NCBI GenBank assembly: GCA_013420905.1 | Contig: JAAXNY010000004.1 | Location: 682,001 to 746,000 of the forward strand | Origin: Collybia mongolica | Lineage: Eukaryota; Basidiomycota; Agaricomycetes; Agaricales; Clitocybaceae | Direction: 5' to 3' | Length of the DNA: 64,000 nucleotides | In this document: positions 1-12,346 of the stretch, in pieces | Position numbering within the stretch: position 1 is the stretch's first letter | How the letters are laid out: each line of letters starts with the position of its first letter | The notes under the pieces: model-generated | Databases searched by the model: none | What the model saw: the letters and a program-made list of their open reading frames with translations, nothing else | What the model was told of the DNA's origin: nothing | Program-made: the position numbers and the translations under genes

Positions 1-329
1 ACCTCATTAAGGATTCGCATTATTTATTCACTTTTCTTTTTTTTTTTCTATTTTCAAACTCGTTTTTTTGGCTGTCTTGATGTCCGACTTCGCACGCTGA
101 GCTAGACGCTGTCCAGTAAGGTAAGTATAATATACGTGTCATGATCCCAACAACAGTGTCCAAGCAATCTACGATTACAAGTGATCTGCGACGACTAAAA
201 AGCGTGGCGATACAAGGTCCAGTAACTGCGTCGTATAAAATCAACGGCAGTACTACAATCCTGACCATGAGAAGAAAGATACAAGAGAAATGGTAGCACC
301 TTTCCAGGGTCCTGCTAATCCACGCCCGC
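1..329. other. flank downstream of the NIPA-like gene
   Basis: No gene is visible. The stretch probably holds the 3' untranslated region and terminator of the minus-strand transporter that ends at 330. It begins with T-rich runs near 40-75. The open frames here are short and match nothing I recognise. Confidence 0.4.
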
Positions 330-3105
330 CTAGAATCTATTCTGCACCCTGGGTTGTACGAGTCTTATTCCGCCGGGGCTGTCTGCGTGGGATGAACTCG
401 TATTATCATCATCGTCGTCATCGCCACCACTCCTACGCCACAGACTCACGCTCTCCTCTCTATCGTCGTCCCCTGCGCCCTTAGGATACCTCTTCGACGA
501 CCGTTCCTGCTCCTTGTGTCCCTTTATGCCCCTCGCCTGCGTGAGGTCGTCGTCGTCCCACGTTTCACTTCGCCCAGAATCCGTCACAGACGGGAACGAG
601 AGAAGCGTGCCCGTACTGGGCGACTTGTCGAATATATCCCGCGCTTGCATCCGTCCAGGAAGCCCGGACCTTGCGAACCGATGATCAGTAGGCGGTGCGC
701 TGCGCGTTTCACCGTCATTTGCGAAACGTGATGGGGGGATATCAAGAGTCTGCTGAGGACCATTACTGCTCCCGCTGTCCCTGTTACTACTGCTGGCTTC
801 GCCAAGGTTCGATGATACGTCGTGGAGTCCTAGTAAATCTGAGGTGTTTTGTGAGTGTATGGGCAGACCATCCGAGAACCGTGTGGGCACCGCAGGCAGA
901 GGTGGGTACCCACTCGCAGCAGGAGACCCTACGGCCATCCTATGCTCCGTTTTCCGGTCATCGCCAGTGCCGGGTCGGTCGTACTGATGTACAACATCCT
1001 GGCTATCGAACTTGATCGTCGGTCGCTTGCCCACCATGGGCGATCCATGGATCGACGAGCCTGTATCACGGCGTGGAACTGGGGCGTCGTAAAGCTGGTG
1101 CCTCGTGACACCATCTTGGAGTGGGGAGGAGTGCATGCGTGGACTGGACGTGGGCCCGGGCTGCCATCCTGGGAGAGTAGATTCCCTGTCGTAAGGCGCG
1201 CCTGCCCCGACGGGACGGATGCGGTAGTCTGGCCTGCCGCTGCTTTGGCTCATACGCCTGGCACTGCGTGCCCGTATGATGCTGCCGACGGTCCCGAAGG
1301 ATCCGCGGAGGGCATCCATGCCGGGGTCTTCGATGCCTATGGCGCCCTTTTCCTCGAAAGTTTCGGTGTTCGAGCGCGCGGCTTGGAGGAGGATAGTGGA
1401 CCTGCGGTCGAGCTTGGATAGTTGGACGGGGTCGACTTTGGACATTTGGAGGATGGTGATGCCGAGGCAGATGACGAAGAAACCCATTACAATCGTTAAT
1501 ATTTGTGGCACACTGGCTTTGAGGCCTTTGAAGAGAACCTGCGAGACGTAATAAAGATGTATCAAAGGATCGCGGGTAGCATAGTCGTGGTGGCTTACTA
1601 TTGTCGTAACCATCGTGAAGAACGTGACTAGACAAGGGAGCAGTGTAAAACCCCTGACCAACCAAGAATTGGGGAAGATGACTCACAGATAACATAATAT
1701 GTTGGTGTAACTGAAAGGATGTCAGCGACGGTTCAATTTTATAGAATGAACACAATTTACCCATTGCTAAAGAAAGTGAGGTAAATCAATTTAGCATGTG
1801 AAAAAGGTTGTAAAAGCAGGAAATAATTACCAGTATTGTATAGCGCCAGCGCCATGTTGAGATAATACACCTCCGTCACTGGAACATAATCAGATGATAC
1901 GGAACTCAAGAATGTCATACAACGTACCCAATGTGACGATCACAAAGATTATCAAGAAGTACATGAACCAGTAGTTGAACTGCATCACCCAAAATCAGTG
2001 CTATAAAAAGAGCTTGAAACCAAAACACTCACTTGATTATCACCCAAAGCTGATTGTACAATAGCAGCCCCAAGGCCCGTCGTGACGCTGACACTGATTC
2101 CACCAATCATACTGCAAACGAAAATGTACCACAGCATACTCTTCTTCCCATACCTGTCCACCACACGATCAGCCAAAGTCGACGAGTAATAGTGACCACG
2201 TACTTCGGGGCGAAAAATATGATGATGACAAGCGACGCAACAATGAGCACTGAACCATAGGCGAGGAATCCGGGTGCCAGAAATAGCTTTTCAAACTCGC
2301 GGATCTGACCGACCGTCTCCGAGTGGGGTCCATTGAGGGCAATAATAACTGATCCAATCTAACCGAGGACTTTGGTTGATGCGGCGCGGCGATGAAGAAA
2401 AACACCTTACAATACATAGCCCACATCCCAGCCAGCCGAAAAACGTGAGCTTTTCGTTAAGGAAGAATGATGAAAGGATGGCGCAGACGACGACAGAAAG
2501 GGCACCGAGGGGTGTCTTGTTCGATGATGGGATTAGGTGCGGACGACGTGTGGTAGGAATTAGGGGTGCTTACGACCACAATGGCTTCAACGAATGCGTA
2601 CGCTGGAGGTGAAAGGGTGAGACCACATGGCGCGATTACATTAGCGAATTTACGCACCTGCGAAATTACATATCTCCCCGAGAATCATCACTACCAACGC
2701 ACATTGAGCACAATACTTGAAAGAGAGTTAGATAACACACTGCTCATTCCTGTCCACCATAATGGCTTAATTCATTCCCTGTGAGCCATGGTTCCACGCT
2801 GTGCCCGAAAATGACATACTGATTTCAGGTAGCCCACACCTTCCCCTGCTGGTCCACCGGCCTGCGAGCGAAGGAGACCTTTCTTCTTGAATACAAAACT
2901 CGATCCGATGAGCAGCCCACTTGCGATCGCAAGTATAATTCCAACAACCTGTCCCAAAAAGGCCAATGTCAGCAGCCACAGACTCCACACAAATCCCGCT
3001 CACTTTGAGGTTTTTGCTAGCTTGTAAGGTCTTGGTCGCCGACGAAGACGACGCCGCTGCCGCTGTCGTTGTTATTGAGGCCGCTACAGACGATATAGAC
3101 GACAT
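330..3105 (-). CDS. NIPA-like magnesium transporter (DUF803 family), multi-exon
   Basis: Predicted membrane transporter of the NIPA family, whose members move Mg2+ across plasma or endosomal membranes. The start is the ATG at 3105-3103. The first exon is Ser/Ala/Thr-rich and ends at 3004. Intron 2949-3003 (55 bases) leads into the first membrane segment, which carries the family signature around [12 protein letters not shown]. Later short exons encode [45 protein letters not shown] and further hydrophobic segments, down to [10 protein letters not shown] and [12 protein letters not shown] near 1,450-1,550. The last roughly 350 residues (330 to about 1,400) form a polar, Ser/Pro/Asp-rich cytosolic tail typical of fungal members. 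About nine introns are needed. I see no break. Family assignment is firm; the transported ion is inferred from the family. Confidence 0.85.
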
Positions 3106-4371
3106 GAACGTCGTCGGGTGGATTGTGGTTGTCGTTACGGAGCCAGTACTGCATTAAGCGGCATAGTGTTACAGCCGGGAAGGCCCATAAAGGGAAAATC
3201 CTCGGCGATGATCCTCCGGTTCTATTTTTATCCAACTAGTATTTGTTCACAGGGCCAGTGGGCACCGGCAGGACAAAAAATCATCCTGTCACCAAAACGG
3301 CCGGCCTCAAATCAAACAGCACAGCATATATATTCGACTCTCATCACCCACGATATTCTTGGCAAATGATTCAATACACCTGTGGAGTCAAACCACGCGC
3401 TGACGGGCTGGTCCGATGTCACTGAGCTATTGAAAATGGAAAGGTCTGCTCAAGTGCTTCATATATCGAACACCATTTATTTCCACCAGGTAGAAGCATG
3501 CAGAATCTGTATCACCGCCACAAAACTCAAGGCGGGTTGGTGGTGATCCTCGACTATGTGGTAATCAAAGCAGTTGCAGTGTGGTGGGAGAATTGCCAAA
3601 GAGGCAGGGGATTGATTCCGCTCGTCGCAAACGCGAGTGGCGGTTCATATGAACTTCCAAGGTCCATTCGCCGAATCTGTTGAGTCTGTATGAGCGACGA
3701 TACAGCATCGTCCCACTTATTTGAGTGGTCTTCTCTGATGGGCGCGGCTCGATCGACACATTTGCAAGACGACCGTACTACACAAAACTCTCGTGAGTCC
3801 TTTGGGCGCCTTTAGGCAGTTTGGCAGCCGATAAGTCGCGTGTTACAATTTGGACCGGGACTCGTTCAACTCGGAAGTCGGCGGCGCTGACCGTTGGTGG
3901 TGCAAGCCGGATTGAACGATGAAAAACCTGAACCATCAAATTTGATATTGAAAAGTCGGACGAGGATATTTGGATATTGGCATTCCCGCTGCTCCGTTTG
4001 TTCACTCCATTCACCACCAGAAATCTGAAAGTTAAACTTCTCAACAATACGAGAGCACCAAAAGGCGGACCAGAAGAAAGGACACACAAGGGAATGAATT
4101 TTCAACCGTTGGCAATGTTGAAAAGTAGCAAAATTGGAATCGATAAATGTTTGATGTATTTTATTCGTAAACTAGGAAGTGAGTGTATGAGATCGTATCG
4201 TCGGTGTTTGTGGTGGAGAAAAGAATGTCAGGTCGTCGACGAGAAGCTTTCATGTCACATGATCGATCATAATGAATGGCGACCGCGTCGTAATTTGTGA
4301 ATGCTTACTTAGCTACCTCCAACGGACATTTCGTGAACGCCAAGCTCGCTGCCCGTAGGTAGGCGCTCCCA
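3106..4371. other. intergenic, divergent promoter region
   Basis: No convincing coding exon. The stretch lies between the divergent starts of the NIPA-like gene (minus, 3105) and the HNH-motif gene (plus, 4372) and should hold both promoters. Short open frames at 3,500-4,300 show no recognisable family. Confidence 0.4.
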
Positions 4372-5845
4372 ATGATATCTCATGGACGGCAAACTTCAGT
4401 ACTCGCTGAACATTTTTCTAAAGAGGGTTTTCCGTCGTTTCCGCTCGCTGAGGGACACCCGCTGGATGACGGAACATCCGATACATTTCACGCCATCGTG
4501 CCCCGGATACTATACCAGTACCTTGTTATTGTGGGGGGCGTGTATCCGGGCGTTCTACCCGCATTTCTGAACAAACTCTGGGACAACCTAGGGAAATGTT
4601 TCGGAGGAGTGTTACTTCAAAACCGTATGTAGCTCCGAGACCTCACGCTTACCTATAATATGGGTGACCCGCAACGCTCTAGTCCATGCTCTGGAAACAA
4701 CAGAACCTGACATCCCGGAGGAGTCATTGGACGAACTTAAGTATCCAACGATGCACTACAACTCTACTCAAATTCTTTTTTATGGTGTTGATTTCATCAA
4801 CATCGAACATAACTTCACTCCTCTTGTTGACCAAGCTCGCGACATTCTTACCTATCTAATCGCTCCATGTACGCCACCCATAGCAGTAGCTGATATCTTG
4901 ATAGTCTTCAACCCTGACGGGGAACATTCTGAACCTGGCTTGGATTCCTCCATCTCGCAAGTGACAACGCAAACCACTCAGGCGATAATTGCCCTCTTGC
5001 AGGAACCAAAACGACGACAAGTGGCTCTAAAGGCTCTGGTATGCTTCCCTTGCTCGGCATTCTTGTCATGTCTCATAATTATATAGTGCCTTAGACGCGA
5101 TGGCGACAACTGTGTAATCACAAAGATTTCCTTCTCGCTAACAAGGCCGAAGAACCTTCAACGGGCATTCGTTTCACCATCTTTCGTTCACCCACTCGGA
5201 ATCAATGCACCTGGTCGAGCTTGCGCGGAACCGATTCTGTGCCATATCATTCCGCGTGTCGTCATAGTATGTATATTTTGCCTTGAATTGTTATCAGTCC
5301 CAACATCATTCTAGAAAAGTGACAATCGGGCATCCTTCATAGCAAACATCGCAATGTTTGCAGGTGCTGCCCTTGCGGAGAAGGTTAGCTCGGTGGTTGA
5401 TACTATCGGGAACGCCTTCGACGCCGTGCAAAGTGCCCACCAGTCATTTGATACTTTCCAGTGGTCGATCTACTATCAAGCACAAGATCGATCGATACTT
5501 ATGTCTTCTCTGATCATCGTCATTGACCCCATTTCCATAATACCGATACCTTCCATTGGTCGAATTAGATGCACCTGGAATGCCATAGTTGCGAGCGCAT
5601 GGACGACTCGACTTCGGAAAAGGGACAGCGCGACCAGAGGATGGTCTCGGGGCTGGTCCAGACCGGAGTTGGTTAACCTACAATATGCAATGGTATCGCT
5701 TGCAAGGTTATCCGGTGCAGCTCAGTTCCTTGGATATCTGTATGACAAGCAGTTCATTGTTGACGGTGTTCCTGCCGAACTGCCCGAACAATGGTTTTCT
5801 CGTGCCCTTGATATGAAGCTAACATGGCTGGCGATCAAGAAGTAG
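4372..5845 (+). CDS. HNH-nuclease-like domain protein, four exons
   Basis: Four exons join without a break: 4372-4624, 4683-5038, 5087-5266 and 5315-5845. The introns are 58, 48 and 48 bases (GTATGT, GTATGC, GTATGT donors; CTAG, ATAG, CTAG acceptors). The product is 439 residues and starts at an ATG. The middle carries what looks like an HNH_2-type core. CLRRDGDNCVIT resembles the usual LxRDxxxCxVT start. A His follows in LCHIIPR, an Asn in IGNAFDA and a second His in AHQSFD. These are the H, N and H positions of the fold. Such proteins are common, multicopy and poorly characterised in Agaricomycetes. The Asp/Glu-rich first half has no known domain. Gene structure is well supported by phase; nuclease activity is inferred. 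Confidence 0.65.
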
Positions 5846-6460
5846 TATGTGAAACGTTTCTAGTTTATAACTGTCACTGCGGCGGCGACATCGTTTTCCC
5901 CTCAAGAAAACGTGGTGAAAACGAGGCAGAAAAGGGTAGTCGCTATGGCAATGCACCTTTCTATTTCCTTACACAAGCCTTTTGACTGCAAAAAAAGGCT
6001 GGCACCGCCGCAGTGTGCTCCAAGCCCGCGCTCAACAAGATACGCCGAATCTCATCAGTAGGTAGCGGAAGGGTTGGAAACAACTCCTAGCTTATTCATA
6101 GTTTCCTAGTACAGATGGGTGCCCATTGTCACAGTCGTAACAACGGTCATCGTGTGATGAACACATGCAATGTGAATGTTGTGCTTGTGGGTAACGTGGG
6201 TGACGCCATAGCTTTTCCATAGCCTCATGACACGGCTTATTTACGAATAGATAAGTTCTTATGTACTTCATATGTAAGTTTGGGCACTCGACGCAGTGGG
6301 AGGCACAACCTGATGCTCAGTTGTGATAGAGAACCTGGTGAGTGTTGACTCTATCTCATAACAATGACTTCTGTACAGAATTCTGATTGTTACTTTGGGC
6401 CTCCCCGTTCTAACTTATACTCACCGCAATTTTGGATCAGATTTTGTGCAGTATTGCACC
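5846..6460. other. intergenic, no gene seen
   Basis: Downstream region of the HNH-motif gene. Short open frames only. Nothing recognisable on either strand until the HET relic begins at 6461. Confidence 0.4.
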
Positions 6461-7178
6461 CCGGCAAAATCAATGTGACTTCCTCGTTTTGCCGCACATA
6501 GGATAATATAGCGTATGGCGGTATGCCACTTTGGAAACTTTTCAACGTATGCATGCTAATACTCAAGAGGCACATTTCTAGAGAATTCTGTCGTGATAAT
6601 CAGATTACCTAAATAATGGTCATCTTGGGTCCAGGATATCGCCAACCTCGACAAAGCCAAACTTATGAAAGGCTGGAAAAAGATAGCTAGTGACTGCAAT
6701 ACGGCCAAAATCGATGGCTTCCGGTAGAGTTGGATTGATACTTACTGCACTAACAAGGAGAGTGAGCGCCGAGCTCTCAAAAGCCACTAACTCGATGTAT
6801 GATGGTACTGAAACGCGTACATCTGTTATGCCTATCTTTGGGATATTCCGAGCGGTGGAGACATGAGGATCCTCATTCCCCATTTTCATTGAGCGACTGG
6901 TTCACCACGGGTTGACACTGCAGGAGCTCATCATGCCACTGAGAGTCGTTTGTGGCAATGGCTGGACATATATCGGCACCAAAGTCACCTTGCAAGAGGC
7001 GATACCCGCTATCACACAAATTGACATCAAAGTAATTGTCGGAGGGTTGACACTAGACGACGTGCCGATTGCAATGAAAATCTCCTGGGCAGCCAAAAGA
7101 AAGACGATGCGAAAAGAAAATGCTACGTATAACCTGATGATATATTCGGTGTCAATGTGGCGCTGTTATATCCAATGA
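6461..7178. pseudogene. HET-domain relic with inverted 5' end
   Basis: Two parts of a HET gene lie head to head. On the minus strand, 6575 down to about 6461 encodes a HET N-terminus: it starts at an ATG and contains IPPYAILSYV, matching the IPVYAILSHV of the gene at 40,047. On the plus strand, about 6638-7178 encodes the next part in normal order: QDIANLDKAK, then a degraded IDTCCINKES-like block, LTLQELIMPLRVV, YIGTKVTLQEAIPAIT, DDVPIAMKISWAAKR and NATYNLM. Several stops and frame changes interrupt it, and the C-terminal half is missing. The arrangement implies an inversion with a breakpoint near 6,580-6,635. No function is expected. Confidence 0.75.
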
Positions 7179-8492
7179 CACAGAATGCCAGTCACCTTTG
7201 GCACACAGATTGCAATCCATGTATGACGTCTTTCCACAAACCACAAAGATAAAGATGGGCGGGGAAATTTCATGTCTATCTCCGGGTATCGAATGTATTA
7301 TGGATGGGTGTGTTTCACCGGTTGGTCGGTGGTGATGTTCATGGCGGAATGGCAAAATATAGGCGCGCGTCTGTGTGTGGAGCTCAGCATAAAATTGGGA
7401 TAGAACAATTACTAGGACGAGATGGTGGAGAAAAACTGGATGAAAGATATAAAATTAAACAGGAGTTCACGGCTCGATGCAGAAAATGTGCGCCAAGAGC
7501 CGATGGGTCATTACATATTTAAAATGGGATAGCGGGACCTAGTCGCAGGTCCAAAGATGTGGAGCTAAACAAATAATATTGCGAAGAACAAGGACCGGGA
7601 CGAGCGAGCAAGGGGGCGAGAACGAGGAGAGGGACGATAATGAGGACCAATTGTAGGCTCTGACCTTACGTTGTCCATATGTGTCGATTGTTGGGCACTG
7701 ATGCTGATCAATAGTGAGTTTAACTGGAGAAAAGCAACGAGAAGCGTGCTGAATATGCCAACCTACTCAGTTCCGTGTGCGCTGGTGTGGGGTCCGACAA
7801 CTCCATTGTGCCCAGTATTCCGCCTTTTTTAGATGCTGTGTATATGCATATCGAGACCGGGAGCTTGATTGACGTTGAGCATGTGTCCGGAAGTTGGGAA
7901 GGGACCATTTCTCCAATCCCGTCTCTATGTACTCACTTCCTACGGCCGCATACCCTCTCCTCCCTCATGACCTAGAGCGGTCAGTTTACGAAGAGTCAAT
8001 AAAGTCTGGATGGACATCGGCCAGTTGGTAAGTCCCATTTTGATGCTGGCTCGGAACGCGTAAGATGTACTAAAAATGGTCTTTTTGTGAGGTTTATGTG
8101 CATGATCTACTGGAGAGCACTTCTTCATAATGACAAGAAATTGCTAAAGGGTAGACGATCGAGGTGGGACAAACTCGAGTCAAGTTGGCACTTCTGTAAA
8201 AAATAGACGGAGAACTGACATGGAACCACAAATCTCGTTTGCATCGGCAAAATGAATCTTTCCGACAACCTCTTCTCATACAGCTGCAGGCCATAATGCC
8301 GATCGTGTCGATGTCAATTATCCTTTAAATTTCATCTTGCAAGTTTTAAGGATATATACATAGCATATATATGTGCCGACATCGTGGATTGCTACATAAA
8401 TTGCTAAGTTTCCTTTTCGAGCTCCCACTAGTAATATCGAGATTCGATGGCCTTCAATCAGGAAATTCAGTGACATTCAACTTGCCGCAAGT
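7179..8492. other. intergenic, no gene seen
   Basis: Short open frames on both strands without recognisable similarity. It may hold further unreadable HET decay products. Confidence 0.35.
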
Positions 8493-9113
8493 ATGTCGAA
8501 AGTAACATCAGAGAGATACCGGTCGTTGTCTCCATCTTTTGAATGGTCTGCAAGCGGTCCATTTCGTTCAGATTTTATGGCTAGAACCGTAGTACCCTCT
8601 GACGACAACACTCCTTCATCCCCCACCATCTTACCCAAGACTCGTTATCATCCATACAAAGAAGCTTCAAGCCATCACCCACATGCCATCACCACGCACG
8701 CTCGCCCAACTCGCCACGATAACCTCGACCCTCAAATACTGCACACGAAGGTTTCAGACAATTTCGTCTCCACGAGTCGCCGCCCGAGAAACCTGCCGCA
8801 TCCTTTAGTACCCGTGACTCTTTGTAATCGATCAAATTCTTGTTAATCTTTTTGAACTGAGAATCTGGTCGTCTACGACTCGTACACAGCACATGCTTAT
8901 ACAAAGAAAGTGGCCCTCAGTCTGGATCTGGAAATAGCCCGAGCTGAGCTTCGCTCCATGCGAGCTGGAGAAGCCATGATTCAAGCAAATATTCAGTTTC
9001 ATGTGAGGTTTCGTTCGGAAGATCCAATTACCTTGAGACGTGAGGCGGAGGCCTTCGCTGCAGGGGCTCTGGAAAAGGAGAGACGGATAAAAGAAATCTT
9101 GGAGAGGATGTGA
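8493..9113 (+). CDS. possible two-exon protein of unknown function
   Basis: Exon 8493-8807 and exon 8862-9113 join in phase across a 54-base intron (donor GTACCC, acceptor CTGAG). The product is 188 residues from an ATG. The N-terminal half is Ser/Pro/His-rich and looks disordered. The C-terminal 80 residues are charged and helical (LDLEIARAELRSMRAGEA, then EAEAFAAGALEKERRIKEIL), which suggests a coiled coil. I do not recognise the family. The weak donor makes the model tentative. Confidence 0.35.
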
Positions 9114-10014
9114 TGAGGTTGCATGATAAGGGTCTCTAAATTGGAAAGAGGGGCTTCAGAGAGGAGAGGGTTTTGGGCGAGCACATTGAAATTCTGCAGC
9201 TGGATTAAATACTTAAGGGCAGCTGTATTGTGCCTTGAGCTAACGGGTGAGAGTTCGAATTCATTGCGTCTGCTGCGAAATCCCTTCTTCGGACGCCCCT
9301 CACGCTCTGCCAGCCAGAACCGCTTCGTAAAGTCCGGTCAATACACAACACAATCACAGCCCCGTCCGAAATGCGTGTTTCTACTGCCACATCAGTCCGT
9401 TCTTTCTCCACGGTCCAACGTCAATATGGCGACTCCACAAGACACCGCCCACCTCTATCCCGACATTTGTGTCGAAGATTTTTTCACATCTGCACATGCT
9501 ACGGACCCATTCGAACCATGCTACACCATTTCAATCCTCCCAGCCTTTCGCATATCCCACTTCCAAATGTTCGGGCTCTTTTACCGCTCATCGGCCTGGG
9601 TCTGGTGAATACATGAACTGAAAATATTTATCCATATAGGCAATATGTAGGGAGTGACGATGTCACAATCTCGACATTTATTTAGTTCAAGCTCCAGCCA
9701 GCGCTTAGTAAATGCGCCGCACGATCCGAGTAGCTCAATGGTGATGAAGCCCGAACTATCTTACAACGACAACCCTCGTAAGTTTCGCAAATATTCAACC
9801 CGTTTGTAATGATCGCGATTCCGAATCAGAAGTTATTTTTGTTCTAGGTTGCTTTGAGTTTTTTTGTGTATGATATACAGTTTAATTATCCTATTCTTGC
9901 TCTCGATATTAGCATATAACCCCGTCACCACGAAGCCTCCCATCGAGTTCTAAACAACGCATCTCCTCGACACGAAAAAGCAGGAGCGGAAGGAATTCCA
10001 AAACGACATACGTC
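9114..10014. other. intergenic with two weak small-ORF candidates
   Basis: Nothing certain. An ATG near 9426 opens about 60 codons. Another near 9660 (MSQSRHLFSSSSS) runs to a good GTAAGT donor at 9778 and could splice to 9913 to give about 52 residues, but the implied 135-base intron is long for this window. I treat both as unproven. Confidence 0.25.
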
Positions 10015-11000
10015 AACTACCCATACTATCGCACGTCTGAGAGGCGGGCGGGTCACCTTCTTGCAGGGCTACGCCAAGATTGGCAGCGCCTGCCATATCG
10101 CCACCAAGGACGGGTCCAAGTACGTCTATATCGACACCTGCTGCATCAACAGAGATTAGCACTGAGCTCTCCGAGGCCGTCAAGTCGATGTATGCGCGGT
10201 ACAAGGAACCACCCATGTGCTACGCTTGATTATATGACGTTCCGAGCGAGATCCGTTTTCATGATTTTCAATGAGCCGGTGATTCACCTGAGGATGGACG
10301 TTGCAGGGTCTCATCCCACCCCGACGGGTATTGTGTGGATTCGGTTGATATTGGGACAAAGGCTACCCCCGGATAATGACCAGGATCATCCTCGTCCGTA
10401 CTCCATAACAAACAAAGGGTTGCAAATTGAGTTACCTCTCGTTGCGGTTAATCTAATTACGGACCACAAAGGAGCCTCCTCCAGGCAATCTCGGTCTTTC
10501 GAACCCGAACCAAGTTTTAAAAAACGAGACGAGATCAAAGTGTTATATGGCCAATGAAGGTTAGACGCAAATATGGCGTGGTTTCCGAATCGGTCCGGGC
10601 CTCGCCAATGGTACTTGCAGAACTTAGTTCTTAGATGAAGCTTCCTTAGATTTTGCCCATGGGTGGTCGGCCGTGATACATGTTGGGTCTCCCAATGTCG
10701 TTTCGAGTCGGGATGAGGTGCTCTCATCCAATGCAATGCACAAATAAAAAAAACTTTAAGGCCGACGAACCCCCTGGAGCCATTAAAACTCCAAGGAGAA
10801 ACGGAGTACTACATCGTCCGATGTCCAGGATAAGCTCCTGCACCAACAACTCTGTTGGTGGGTTCTGTTTTTTGGTGGGGCCCGATCATTACAGCCGCGA
10901 TGAAGCGTTCCCCAATCGAGAAAATTTAGACTGGGGAACATGCGAAAGTGCTGTATACCCGACGTTGCAGGGAAACATGGATCCTAATGTGTTAGCCTGA
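10015..11000 (+). pseudogene. HET-domain gene relic
   Basis: Collinear remains of a HET protein. PILSHV appears at about 10,020. A frame change leads to LQGYAKIGSACHIATKDG and YVYIDTCCINRD, where a stop follows. Then come the degraded ELSEAVKSMYARY block, PYSITNKGLQIELPL near 10,400, HGWSAVIHVGSPNVVSS near 10,660-10,720, and FCFLVGPD with AVYPTLQGN at 10,860-10,975. Each block matches, in order, a segment of the HET genes at 40,047 and 49,793. The part between residues of about 90 and 250 of the siblings is largely deleted. Multiple frameshifts and stops make it a pseudogene. Confidence 0.75.
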
Positions 11001-11361
11001 GGAGGCCTATGACGCTACTTCGCCAGTCCATGGGAAACTGGTATCTGTGACTACCAGACAGTGCGGGGGATATATCAAGAGTCAATTACATTGTCAGTTT
11101 ATGGATGTGAACGCTTCCAGAAATACTAGTGGGACTGCTTGAGTTGAAAATTGGCGAGGCGCCCTGAAGCGGCGGTCGGCCATGAAGGGCGACTAGCGTA
11201 CAAGATATAAAAATGCCGAGTTGGAACAGATGTGAGAGAGGTAGCATCAAACACTGTATATAATTCAAGTGAAGGTACCGGCGTGATAGAAACAACATTA
11301 GCTGCGTTAAATACTTGGTAGAGATGGAGTCCAAAGGTGGCGCTATGGCCTACCCAAACAG
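11001..11361. other. downstream flank of the first duplicated gene
   Basis: No gene. The half nearest 11361 resembles the matching flank at about 12,174-12,346, so the tandem duplication extends beyond the coding part. Confidence 0.4.
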
Positions 11362-11785
11362 CTACGCAAGGATAAACCAACGCGGCTTCTTCTTGAATCC
11401 TTCGGCAACCATGATATCTGTGAGCTGTTGCAGAGTCTCGTCTTGAGGGATAAACTGGTCATTTCGCCTGGTCGATGCTACGAGTGCAAGAATAAGATAG
11501 TATTCCCCTGCATCGAATCCTATTTGGATGGAGGCCTTGTCAGGCCATATGTTGTCGCAAAGTCTAGTAATGTGGTCGACGACCTTGTATCTTTGGGTAC
11601 CTTCCGCAATCTTAAGCTCGCTGCCAGTAAGATTAGGAGGGATAGGATGGATCCTTTCACCACATCGTGCCAGGCCACGGCTGTGGAGGGGAAAGCCATA
11701 GGCGAGGGACCCAGGGATGCGGCTTGCCTGACGGTAGGAAATCTCTATGCTTCTAATTCGTCAGATAAGACAAAGACAAAGCTTG
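11362..11785 (-). CDS. conserved hypothetical, tandem copy 1 (C-terminal exon)
   Basis: The main exon runs without a stop from about 11,770 to the TAG at 11364-11362. It contains YRQASRIPGSLAYGFPLHSR, ERIHPIPPNLTG, EYYLILALVASTRRNDQ and ends in KKPRWFILA. About 70 percent of residues match copy 2 at 12,347, including the stop position. That shows purifying selection or recent duplication. An acceptor-like ATTAG precedes the exon; upstream exons toward about 12,000 could not be fixed. I do not recognise the family. The downstream gene copy lies 985 bases away in the same orientation. Confidence 0.45.
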
Positions 11786-12346
11786 AATTTCGTACCCATT
11801 GTCGACAAAAAATGGCGTGTACATTATCCATACATAACTAGACCTACATATATCCGAACATCAACATACACGTGATGTTTTTGGACTCACCCTTTCCGAA
11901 TCCTTGGCCAGTCCTTATTAATTCCTTATTCCAGCGTAATAATTGGACAAAGGTAAGTATTTCAGAACAAAAAGAAACAGACCACTTTGGCCGCTTTGAT
12001 CTTGCGCTATTATCAATCTCCTAGATTTCTCCATAACTGCGGATTGTCGCATCTGCGTCTGGAGATAGTATACTGAGTCAAGCTGCAGGGTTTATTGTTT
12101 GAATAGCTCTTCTACAAATTACTCGGGTTCCAACTGATTGTGCTGCATAACTCTGTGCCCATAGCACGATTGGTTACAGCGGAGGATGGCTAGCGAATAC
12201 TGAGCTGGAACGAGTATAAACAAGATATAGGTGTTCACTTATGTGCAGCTCAGATGATGGTATAGATGTGATAGAAACAATGTTTGCTACATTATTAGTT
12301 AACAAAGGCGGGGGTCTGCAGGTGGCACTGTAGCGTACCCAACCAG

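Noticed and set aside
855..1421. 188-codon plus-strand open frame
   Set aside because: It lies antisense to the NIPA-like gene's C-terminal exon, which has clear family context. It is the usual shadow of a GC-rich exon.
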